A stretch of DNA of 64,000 nt from positions 20,362,557 to 20,426,556 of the forward strand of contig CM039511.1 of the NCBI GenBank assembly GCA_022432975.1, written 5' to 3'. The notes below the pieces were generated by a model. It did not search any database, was not told the origin of the DNA, and saw nothing but the letters and a program-made list of their open reading frames with translations. The position numbers and the translations under genes were made by a program. This stretch comes from Begonia masoniana (Eukaryota > Streptophyta > Magnoliopsida > Cucurbitales > Begoniaceae). This document shows positions 11,410 through 21,540 of the stretch, piece by piece (the first letter of the stretch is position 1; each line of letters opens with the position of its first letter).

Positions 11410-12214
11410 TGGAATTTTGAAATCTAAAGGTACGAAGGGTCCTTTGTTGATCAGGTAGGCTACAGTGTTGACTGCATCTGCCCAAAAAATTTTAGGCAGC
11501 CCGGCGTGCAATCTCATGCTCCTTGCACGTTCATGGCTACTCCATTCTCTTGAGGAGTCTGAGGAATAGTCTTCACCATCTTGATCTCATTCAATGCACA
11601 ATACTCTCTAAAATCCGTATCGATGTACTCGTCTCCGTTATCGGACCTCAAACATTTCACCTTCAAATTTGTTTCATCTTAACTAAAGTCTTCTACTTCT
11701 TGAAAACATTGAATACATCAGACTTGTTCTTTATGAAGTAGACTCATACCTTTCTTGTTGAATCATCTATGAACGTCACGTAGTAGAATGATCCACCAAG
11801 AAAAGAAATAGGTGTGGGTCCCCACACGTCCGTGTGTACCAATTCCAGTCTTTCCTTCTTCAGATCCTTCCCAACCTTTGAGAAACTAACATGTTTTTGT
11901 TTCCCGAGAATGCAGCTCTCACATAGTTGATGCTCGACAGATTTTAGCTCCAGAATCTGACCACTCTTGACAAGAAGCTTCATTTCTTTCTCGCTCATGT
12001 GGCCCAACCTACAATGCCACAACTCTGTGTTCTTCGGGCTATCAACAACAGCAACTGTGTCTCTGCATGTAGATGTTATGTATAAGGTTCCTGTTATGTG
12101 ACCTTGAGCAACGACCATCGCTCCTTTAGTCACCTTCCAAGTATTGTTTCCGAAACTGACTTTGTGATATTCACCATCAAGTTGTCCAATCGAAATCAGA
12201 TTGCGCATTAACAT
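11410..12214 (-). pseudogene. Copia GAG-pre-integrase and integrase core, broken
   Basis: The clear part (12214-11744) reads from a GAG-pre-integrase region (NLISIGQL, then ELWHCRLGHMSEKEM) through the zinc-binding CESCILGKQ into the integrase core (HTDVWGPTP, then YYVTFIDDSTRKV). After 11744 the frame is lost, although core sequence continues in decayed form toward the next coding block at 11367. Integrase would insert the cDNA into the host genome. It sits between protease and reverse transcriptase, as expected for copia. Confidence 0.85.
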
Positions 12215-12286
12215 TTACTAATCTTCCAAATAGACTAGTTTGCCATCATCAATTTGATGTCCCTGATGCCCATAATATTCAGTGGC

Positions 12287-13238
12287 TCACCATCTGCAAA
12301 GGTAGACTTTCTCATAATTTCTAGCCACATAATTCTCCATTAATTCCTTGTGTGCGGTGGTGTGAAATGACGCTTCCGAGTCCAAAATCCATGAATCTAT
12401 CGGACTGTCAACTGAAAGAAGTAACGCATCAGTGATGTCTCCCGTTATAATATTGGCTCCATCTCCTTTATCATCATCGTTCTTCTTTGGTACTCTGCAA
12501 TTCCTCTTCATGTAACCTTGCTTGCTACAATTCCAACATTCAAGAGTTTGCAGGGACTTGGACTGACCCCTCCTATTCTTCGATTTGGATCTGCCCTTAC
12601 CCCAGTTAGAGTTTCTCTCATTATTTCTTCCCCTATTTTCCACATTCAGAGCTAACTCTTTTGAAGTTTCACCAGAATCAATTTTACGAACCTCCTCGGC
12701 AAGAATACGATCCCTCACATCAGTGAATTCCAATTTTGCACTTTCGACTAAGTTACTTACTACTGCACTCATAGGCTCCTATTTGGTAGAGACGCCAACA
12801 AAATTAGGGTACGAACTTCATCCCAAAAATCAATCTCCACAGATAACAATAGATTCACAGTTGTATTGAATTTGTTCATATGCGATGCGAAAAAAGTACC
12901 ATCAACCATCTTCAGATTAAAAAGTTTCTTCATCATAAATATCTTGTTATTCGCGGAGGGTTTCTCGTACATATCAGACAGAGCCTTCATCAGACTTGCG
13001 GTGGTCTTCTCTTTCGCCACGTTGTGAGCAACGCTTTTAGCTACCGTCAATCGGACGACTCCCAAAACCTGTCTGTCAAAGAGATCTCATTCACCGTCTT
13101 CCATCTTCTTAGTTTTGCACTCAAAGGAAGATGAAGTTTCTTTCCATACAAATAATCCTCGAATTGCATTCTTCAGAACGTGAAATTTTTCCCATCAAAT
13201 TTCTCAATACCGTGTCCTGTACCATTTTCGCCTGTCAT
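12287..13238 (-). pseudogene. Copia gag and protease, broken
   Basis: Gag starts at an ATG at 13238, followed by FDGKNF and EDYLYGKKLHLPL, typical copia Gag. It runs with stops and shifts to the 13065-12769 block (copia UBN2-type Gag) and the 12772-12287 block. The zinc knuckle at residues 79-92 of the latter reads CWNCSKQGYMKRNC: the histidine expected at position 87 is tyrosine. The protease site that should read DSG reads DSE (12374-12382). Gag would form the particle and protease would cut the polyprotein, but both lack key residues here. Confidence 0.85.
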
Positions 13239-13267
13239 CGTTATCAAAGACTTCGACCTAGCCTCAA

Positions 13268-13279
13268 GCTTTGATACCA
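13268..13279 (-). other. Primer-binding site of the copia element
   Basis: The minus strand reads TGGTATCAAAGC, complementary to the initiator-Met tRNA 3' end with one change. It lies two bases inside the LTR at 13282 and marks the 5' end of the internal region. Confidence 0.9.
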
Positions 13280-13281
13280 GT

Positions 13282-13698
13282 TGTTAGGATTAAACACCCT
13301 AATCCAACCTGCTTTGAAACAAATAATAATGGGAAAAATAAGAACACGGATTTATAGTGGTTCACTCTCAATGCGTGAACTACATCCACTTACCGCTACC
13401 AGATTTACTAAGATCAAAGAAAAACGAGTTACAATTTTGTTTCTACCTCTCATGCTCTCTACAACCATTCGAAATCTTAAATACATCTTTATATACGCAA
13501 CGAAATACGGCAATGAAATAATAGGATAAAATCACCAAAATACCCTCAACATTAAAGGCCCTTGTAAAAAGAAATTTCTTCTGGGGCACTACTCCCTGAC
13601 CTTGAAAAGGGAGTTTACCACCCCCTTACAACCCCCACGTTGATCCACAGATTTCTCTGCGTAAGGTCTTCAATCAGCGTAGGTTTCACAACTCAACA
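13282..13698 (-). repeat. Copia LTR (5' LTR of the minus-strand element)
   Basis: 417 bp, from TGTTAGGATT to CTCAACA, followed by the TTTAT duplication at 13699-13703. It keeps the canonical TG..CA ends that the other LTR has partly lost. Confidence 0.93.
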
Positions 13699-13703
13699 TT
13701 TAT

Positions 13704-14211
13704 CTTATAACTATTAAGGTAAGATTAAAATATTATATTTTCTTTATTGAAGATTCAATTACGCGTCAATAGACTAAAAAAAATCATCTCTAAGTATTTT
13801 TAATTAATATGTGAACCACCGAAATAAAAATAAAGAAGCATAAAAAAATATCAGGAAAGTAATAGTATGAATCCAATGACAATAAAAAAGGATTTCTTAA
13901 GCATCCAGTTTTGATTGCCCAATATTCTAATTGTACAAATACCCAAATGCCCAAATTTCAACTATTGGCTATTTTTCTTAAATACTCAAATTTCAATTTC
14001 AGATATCAACAATTTCTCCGAAGTTAATGGTCTTTCTACCAACTAGTTGACATGTTACTTGTCATAGTATGTGATCTTATAATGAGTTTATGAAATAATA
14101 GTAAGCAAGAATTGTCTATACCTATGATAAAAAAATTGTAGGATTCTTCTAATGATCTTAGGTTTTCCTTACTTGGTTTAATTCGATAAAAGTCACAACT
14201 CTAAGACAACA
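13704..14211. other. AT-rich spacer
   Basis: About 500 bp of AT-rich sequence with poly-A runs. No frame, repeat or element end is visible. Confidence 0.5.
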
Positions 14212-15206
14212 CTAGGTTGAAGATAATTTTGATTAGATAATTTTGTTCTTGGCCTCAACCAATTAAATAGGAAATAACTCATTCTTAGGAGAATTACTTT
14301 ATGCAATTACTCTCATCCCATGATTCATGGTCCTCGACAATTCCCTCCTCCTTAAGACTTTCCTTGTCCTCAAGGAAAAAATGCATCTTCAATTTCGCCA
14401 GATTCTCACATGTGACTTCAAGAAAGGATAAAGTTTGCCAAATAACAAGAGCTTCAATTTCTCGACTTTTTTTTATAAATTTGCCAAATGACTTGAGGAA
14501 TTGGTCCCAAATCATTATCATTGATGATTTTATTGGTTAACCCATTTTTCCACGTAGCCCTACCACTTATCCCACAAAAATTACATCCATAGCTCAACAA
14601 ATACCCTAATAATTTGACCTAATTTTTTTGGCCAGTGAGTTCCAAATACACCATACATCCTTCTACTGGTAAAAGATAAAATCTTAATGGAATTGAACCT
14701 TTTGTACTATAATAGAAATCCTTTCACATAATTCTTCACTCTTCATTTTATTTCCATCCGCCACTTACACTGAAATTTCTCTTCTTTTAGGACAATTTTG
14801 GTAGCTAATTTTGAATTAAAAAAAAATTATGAGAACTACTAGAATTCACCAAAATTGTTGCATCACAGTATCTCCAATTTTTCTAAGAAAACATCGTTTG
14901 AGCTATTGCCTTCCATGTAATATCATAAAAGTTCACTTTTGGAATCTTCTCTTGTGTTTCCTCCATGGTCATATCATTAAACGAATCATCATTATAAGTA
15001 AAAATTCCCTCTATTAAAAATAATTTCTTACAACGATCTTGAGAGAAATTTTCATCACCAATTGAAGCATAATCCATGTTTTTTTCTTTCTTGTAACTCG
15101 GTCAGGCTAAACCTCTTGATGATGAGGGTAATGATGAGTGTCCCATGGTGGATGGAGTATTAAAAGTATCCACATTTCCTATGGTAAAAACCAGTATTTT
15201 CAAAGA
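14212..15206 (-). pseudogene. Decayed Ty3/gypsy remnant
   Basis: Two degenerate pieces of gypsy polyprotein lie on the minus strand. At 14521-14294 the text EALVIWQTLSFLEVTCENL then LKMHFFLEDKESLKEEGIV resembles the chromodomain-like tail of a gypsy integrase. At 15077-14883 the text CKKLFLIEGIFTYND resembles the Gag-to-protease linker. Most of pol between them is deleted. The noncoding edge at 14212-14340 matches 62312-62525, so a related element also lies at the right of the window. Solo LTR A was inserted at 15207-15211, at the end of this remnant. Confidence 0.55.
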
Positions 15207-15887
15207 CTTTGTGTAACGGCCCCAGTAAGGGCCGAGACCCATTTCATAATTCTCATAGAATACTTACTCTAAATTACTCTATGTACCCTTTTCATTTGTT
15301 TTTTTTTTAACTTTAACCGTCTGCATATCTGACAGAATTCTACCCTTCAAGGACACGACTCCCATAAGATCATTAGCATAAGTCGTCACAGAGTAGAACG
15401 ACTAGACTCGGGCATTTAATCTATAACATAATCGGGCAGAAGGAAGAAGCCCTCAGTACACTCGACCTTATCATACTTGAGCTGCTTGAAATTGCAGGCA
15501 TCTACCGGTTGCTAGACGACAAAACCTAAAACTCACTTATGCCGATCGCTAAATGACAAGCACAGAGCTCGCTTCTGCCGGTAGTGTATTTCTATATCAT
15601 CCGGTTATCATGTGCATCTCACGTGACTTACTTAACATCGCCAGCAAGAGACATCGCCCGGTGATCAACAATCATTCACCATCCACCGATGACGTCAGCC
15701 AGATGATGTCTTCATCCATCAGAGGCATCATCCGGTGGACGTGTGCAGTGCACGTGACTCACTTACCTCATCCGACAGGAGACATCATCCGACAGGAGAC
15801 ATCATCCGGTGAACAAACGACTAAATACTTAACTTACATCATCCGGTGAGTAAACACTCGACATTATCCGGTGACGTCAGCCGGAAG

Positions 15888-18403
15888 TGTAACATCCCCG
15901 AACCCACCCCGGCTCGGTGCGCTACTTGGCTCACTCTAACCCCGATTAAAACATAATTTCCAATAAGCCTAGACTCGCTAAATTCTCTTAATCCTAACCG
16001 TTAAGCACCACGGCGTCCTTCCCGAAAATTTCGGCAAAGTAACGAACGCCTGAAAATAGCGCCTCCAAAATGCTAAATACCTGCATAAAATCTAATCCCA
16101 ACCAATCAGAATGCTCTTAACCATCTAACCAACCTAAAAATCTCCAACAATCAACATATCGTTGAGAAGATGCTATCCACCAAAAAGAAACATTACACAT
16201 TCCCATCAATTCTACAAACAAACATTTACAATACTATCAACATATAAAACCCACATCCCCCGAAGACCATGGTCGAGGTGCCCCGACAACAGCCTGCACC
16301 GGCATGCCCCGTACATCACCAACTGCGTCCCAATCCTGGCTTTCCGTAAGGCACTCACCTGTACTCCTGTCAATACCTACACCACAGAACACAAAACGTA
16401 AGCCTAATGCTTAGCAAGTAGGGAATAATGCATACGAAAACACAATGCACACTACACAACAACCCTCACCACAACCCTAATACATGCGGTTTCTAACTCT
16501 CGGTTGTGTTCACTCGTTCTCGTTTCATTACTCATCACTTTCACTTGTGCGTCAAGCGGATACCTATCCTAACAGGATGGTCACGCGTTGACCACTTAGA
16601 GCCAGATCCGAGGCACACATCGTGTTCACACACGGGACGGCCATACATGATCTTCTCCCACGTCGATCAATGAACCTCGTTCATTATCAACTCACTGGTA
16701 GACACCTCCCAAACTGTCATACTTTCAGGCACTAAATCGCGACGAGGTGACTCAACCAGACAACACCGTGCCTCTTTTGTGTTAACCTCCCGAACTGTCA
16801 TACTTTCAGACACTAAATCGCGATGAGGTTACACCACAAGAGACCACACACACCTTTTGTGGAACCCTCTCGAACTGTCATACTTTCAGACACTAAATCG
16901 TGACGAGGCGACTCCACAAAAGATCACATTGCCTCACATATCTTTTAACTTTACATTTTACTTTCACTGTTTGCAAACGATGCTCAAAACACGTATTTCG
17001 TAGTTTGAAAACCATGATGCATGCCACACACAATGCTCAACACAAAACAAAACAAAACAACACCAAACAAAGCAAACAAACAACTCCCTACCGTTCCATG
17101 GTGTAGGCCCGAAGGCAAACCACAAGCAGTCCACTACTTACCTGGTTGCTCGAAACTCAATTGTCCACTTCGTCCGATAATTCAATCACTCGATCACCTA
17201 AAATAACGAAACTTCATTTAGTAAACTCTAAAGACATTCTTAAACCTAAACTAACTAAAACTATAACACAATTCAACCTAAACATTCAAAACCCAGTTTT
17301 TATGCCAATTTTTACCGTCCAACTTCAAACTCCATTAAAACCAAGCCTACATTCACCAATTACTCTCAAACTGCTATTTCTAGCTTAATCTAATTAAAAT
17401 CTAACTAAACGGGCCACTAATTTGGGTTCGGTAAAAACCGACCTGAAACTTCGAATGCGCGTAACTTTCGCGTCGGTTATCAGAATCAAACGATTCCAGC
17501 TGCCACGCACTCCTCTAATAACCTAGTTTAATCTGCCAAAAGGAATTTTAAAACGAATGTCCGTAGCTGGGTCAAAAATCAGAAAACCCGAACTGCCCTT
17601 TAACCAGAAAAATTCCCTTTTCTGGTTTTTCATCAATTCTTCTCCGATTCCTCACCAATCGATCACCCTAACATCCAATTAACCTAATCTAACACAAATT
17701 AGGGCTTCCAAATCCAGAAACCCGAAATGCACAGCACACACCTCACTGTTTTCACTCAGAAACAGGGGTATCCCAGCCCACCAAGGATCACCCCTCTCAC
17801 ACCTCTAAATCCCCCAAATTTTCGTCACAAAACAACCATGAAATCGACCCAATTCGCTTATCACTCAGACTACCCCTCGGCCAATCGACAGAGAGGAAAA
17901 CAGGGAGGAAAAACTCACCAGTTTTCGGTCGGGTCAGGCGCGGAAAGGCCGAACCGAGCTCTAGCTTTAGCTCGCTGGATTTTGCTCGTCTGAACGGTGG
18001 CCGGAACCGTGAGCTCGTCGTCGAAATGTCGCTCGTCGCTCGAGCTCCTTCTCTGTTCGGGGAGCTCGGGATGAAGAAACAGAATGGCTTCCTCGTGAAG
18101 CCATTCTGTTTTAATAAAAATTAAATTTTTATTTTATTTTATTTAGTTATTTATTTGTCTTTTAACCAATTACTAATTTGCCCTCACATGTTTGAACTTC
18201 CAAAATTCCGTTTAGTTCGCGTCCACTCGACCTAAAATTTTCGAAACCCTCTTCCAAATAAAATCCCAAGTTTTTAATAAACTAAATAACTCGTTAAATT
18301 TCTATCTATTGACTCTCCAATTCTTCCTTTTTAATTTAGATAATTCTAAAATCCATAACTTAATTAAAGCAATACACCTTGAGGAGAAATCTCGGGTGTT
18401 ACA
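15888..18403 (-). repeat. LTR of element B (3' LTR by sense)
   Basis: 2516 bp, from TGTAACATCCCC to GGGTGTTACA on the plus strand. On the sense (minus) strand a putative exon at 17197-17142 follows an acceptor (TTTTAG) and ends at CCAG/GTAAGTAG. Box 1 (CCTACACCATGGAAC) lies at 17107-17093 and box 2 (GTTCTGTGGTGTAGG) at 16390-16376. The two boxes pair over all 15 positions if two G-U pairs are allowed. Three tandem copies of an 82-bp unit (CTGTCATACTTTCAG, then CACTAAATCG) lie at about 16707-16945. The small frames seen in both LTR copies are not genes. Confidence 0.9.
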
Positions 18404-18417
18404 ATCCACCCTCCTTA
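18404..18417 (-). other. Polypurine tract of element B
   Basis: The minus strand reads TAAGGAGGGTGGAT directly before the LTR start TGTAACACCC, the typical gypsy plus-strand primer. Confidence 0.85.
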
Positions 18418-20318
18418 CAAAAATTTTGTCCTCAAAATTTGTGGCCTTGTTATTCCTCAATTTACCTACCAGGTGCCCCTACTCACCTATCGGGTAATGA
18501 AAATTCCTTCCTACATCTCCCAAGCTTTGACTTCACTTATGTCTGCACTTCTTCACTCAAATACTCGTACGTTTATTGACTGCAATTAAATCAATTGTCA
18601 CTTATACTTTCATACCCATTTAAGTTTATCTACTTGATTACTTTCCTAATCTAGTGTCCATCGAACACCCATATAACTACCACAATAGCATAATATCAAA
18701 AACTCAATGAATGAACTAACTCATCACTCCCATCGTTTGCACCTACATACCTCGGGTGATCACGACGTTTTACTATTTATCTATGCAATCTTCACATTCC
18801 AAAGTTCCCAATTCTTAAATCTATCGATTGGATATTATCTAACTTCCCACGATTATGCCCACTACGCTCAATTTGTCCAATTTCTACTCATCACCAAACA
18901 TTCTCAATTTCTTAGATCTAAACTAACTCGCTCTAACTATTCATCCAATACTCACTCTAAATGGTGTACCACCATATCAACTTCAACCCTATTATCCCTG
19001 AAATGAAACTTTCATAACCCTTTCTTCATTTAGAACTCTTACCGCTACCCGTCCTTTTTCACTTCCAGGCTGTATGTGACTTCCTCAAAGAATTCCTTTG
19101 GTGGTTTTCTTTATCGCTACTTCTTCATCTCCATATCATTTAGTTACTTGGTTTTCTAATCTAATTTTCATCAAACCTTACATTACAACCTCAAATTCCC
19201 AAAGCTACCTCAATGTTGTGACCTCAAGAACTCAAAAATATACATCATATATCTTACCCTAAACCTCAAATTTAAATTCCCTTTCCTCTCACTATCTCGC
19301 ACCTATTTACCTCGAACTATCACGACACCTCATTTATCATTCTGACTTCATTCACATACTCCAAACTCTCACTATGACCTTCTCTATACTCAATTTAATC
19401 CAACTTCTATTTCAGTCATCACCTATCACTATCAACTTTTAAGTCTAACTACCTCAGTCTTTACTGAATACTATCAAACTCTTAATCTAAACTAACTCGT
19501 TTCCAGCTTTTCATCCAATCCCTTATAAGATGTATACATACTAACTCTCCTCTCTTGAATTCAATTTACTTCTAAGTTTGTAAAAATCCAGAATATAGTC
19601 TAGTCACCCTTCTATCTTACTTCACACAATTAAATTCATCCACATACAATTAAGCTCATCAATTCCTAATCTTATCGATCTTGGCCTAAGCTATATGCGA
19701 AATCATCGGTTTCGACATTGTTACCTACAAGTCAAACCTTTGAAATTATCTACTCAACCTAATCCTATTGCACTCGAATGTTTTCGTACGAGTTCCCATT
19801 CCTCTCATTAAAATTTCTATACCTTCTCGAATTGCATACCATTAAGTAATTAAGGTCTATCTCTCTAATTCTAACCTTCCTCTTCTCTGGCTACTTTTAT
19901 TACTACCCATCCTTTCTCACTATAAGGTTGTATGTAATCTTTACTACTCTACTAAGATGTGACTTTCTCGAGGAGTTTCTTTAGGTTCGGGCTCCTGCTA
20001 CAACCTTGCAGTACAGCATGTCCCTAATGTCCGCTGTCCTCACTCCTCACTTCTTTAAAGTCTTTCAACTTCAATCCTCAATCATCGGTCTAGTTTGTCG
20101 CACCGAAACAAACTCTATAAAGCATTTACGTACCCAACAGCCCTAAATTTCTTCCACATCCTAGCGGTATACCACCAACCAACATCTAGCTAACTTTAAT
20201 TCCTAACCTCACTTGTTACGAAAACTGCTATCACCAAAATGTACAACACATCCTAGTCTATCAATAATAATAAAAAAAAACAGCCATTGAACTACAAGTA
20301 CCATACCTGAGATCATGA
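18418..20318 (-). other. Non-coding internal region of element B
   Basis: About 1.9 kb between the end of gag and the polypurine tract. The strand shown is C/T-rich and has no frame of note on either strand. It replaces the pol gene of an autonomous element. A diverged direct repeat (about 19031-19105 and 19903-19987, sharing CTACCC.TCCTTT and TGTATGT) suggests growth by duplication. Confidence 0.7.
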
Positions 20319-21380
20319 TTAAATCCAGCGTGTTGCTTTAGTCTGACCCTTCTTTCCTATAGGACAATTCTTAGCTATGTGCCCAGACTCGTTGCAATTG
20401 AAACACAGGTTGGTCTTTGGCTTTGGACAATCTCGGGCAATATGGGCAGCTCCAAAAAAATTAAAACATCTTCCCTCATACTGACCGCACTCTCCGAGAT
20501 GATATTTCAAACATTTTAGACATTTCGGAAAACTTCTCCTTTGCTGCTTTCGCGGCTTCTTTTCTTCTCTTAGGTCATTTAAATTATCTCTCGGCCTTTT
20601 GGTTTCCTGAAACTGAGAAGATGATCCAATACTGTTCATCTGACCTGTAATTCCCGTGAATATTTGACCCAAAACTTCTGCCGGTTTAATCAACTTACTA
20701 GCAGCTTCCTCCACCTCTAAGGCTTTGGCTACCACTTGATTAAATGGTATTCATTCAACTCCGAATGTCTTTACCAGAATCTCAATCTCGGGCTTCAAGC
20801 CCTGCACAAGTTGAAATATTTTGTCTCCTTCCCGACTAACTAGGTGACTGGCAAATCGGGACAACGATTCAAACTGCTGAATATATTCCCCTACCGATCC
20901 TGTTTGCTTTAATGCCATGAATTCCTTACGCTTAGCAGCTTGGACTGTCTTGTTGTAATACTTGTCGAAAAACAATTCCTTGAACTCTTTCCATGTCATA
21001 GTATGAGCCTCTGTGGTAGCCTTCACCGTCTCCCACCAACTTTGGGCATCGGTAGCTAGGTGGAATGTTGCACACTTTACCTTATTTTCTTCCTCTACCT
21101 CAGCGACATTAAACATATTCTCAATGGTGCATATCCAACTTTCAGCAGTTATCGGATCTGTCAAATGACCTTCAAATGCCGGAGGGTTCAATCCCCAAAA
21201 TCTCTCTCCACTGGAACTAGCTCCAACATTTCCCGGTCCTCCCTGACCTAACAGCGATTAAACCAATTCGCCTTGCCTCCCAACCATCTCTGCCTGCTTA
21301 CTGACCGATTCAATAAGAAGTTTGACTGATTCATCAAGTTCACTTCTAGGTCGCTCTGGTTGTCTTTGGTTCCTTGGCAT
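20319..21380 (-). pseudogene. Gag of element B with two in-frame stops
   Basis: The frame opens at an ATG at 21380 (MPRNQRQPERPRSE) and stays in register to 20319, interrupted only by a TAA near 21258 and a TGA at 20753-20751. Each stop can arise from CAA or CGA by one C-to-T change. The 21191-20751 part is a gypsy Gag capsid domain (PPAFEGHLTDP, then SWWETVKA, FFDKYYNK, QTGSVGEYIQQFESLSRFA). The C-terminal part has a first zinc knuckle with phenylalanine in place of the second cysteine (CFNFFGAAHIARDC) and an intact second one (CFNCNESGHIAKNC). Gag packages RNA. The stops imply that this copy is dead for Gag, even though the LTRs are young. Confidence 0.88.
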
Positions 21381-21525
21381 TTTGGTCTAATCCTGTACAA
21401 AGGTTTAAACAATCTAATCTTAGTTAATAACTCAACTAAAAAGGAAAGAAATACTTACAGTCGGTGAAGCACGTTGCACGGCGGCTGGCATTGTCGGGTA
21501 ATCCTTTGAACGACTCAACCATTTT

Positions 21526-21537
21526 GCTCTGATACCA
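21526..21537 (-). other. Primer-binding site of element B
   Basis: The minus strand reads TGGTATCAGAGC, an exact initiator-Met tRNA match, three bases inside the LTR at 21541. Confidence 0.93.
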
Positions 21538-21540
21538 TCT

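Larger units (their letters stand above)
8920..13698 (-). mobile_element. Ty1/copia LTR retrotransposon, defective
   Basis: Complete by structure: LTRs at 8920-9338 and 13282-13698, TTTAT target duplications at 8915-8919 and 13699-13703, an initiator-Met primer site and a polypurine tract, all reading on the minus strand. The order is gag, protease, integrase, reverse transcriptase, RNase H, which defines copia. Comparing the LTRs by eye gives roughly one difference in eight positions, so the insertion is old. The left LTR has lost its terminal TG (now TA). The coding region is broken by frameshifts and stops, and key residues are lost in the zinc knuckle, protease and reverse transcriptase, so it cannot move by itself. 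Confidence 0.93.

Noticed and set aside
16162..17993. Frames of 79-88 codons that recur in both LTRs of B (also 21811-23640)
   Set aside because: They recur only because the LTRs are duplicates. They have no known domain, lie in predicted non-coding leader sequence and are antisense to the element.
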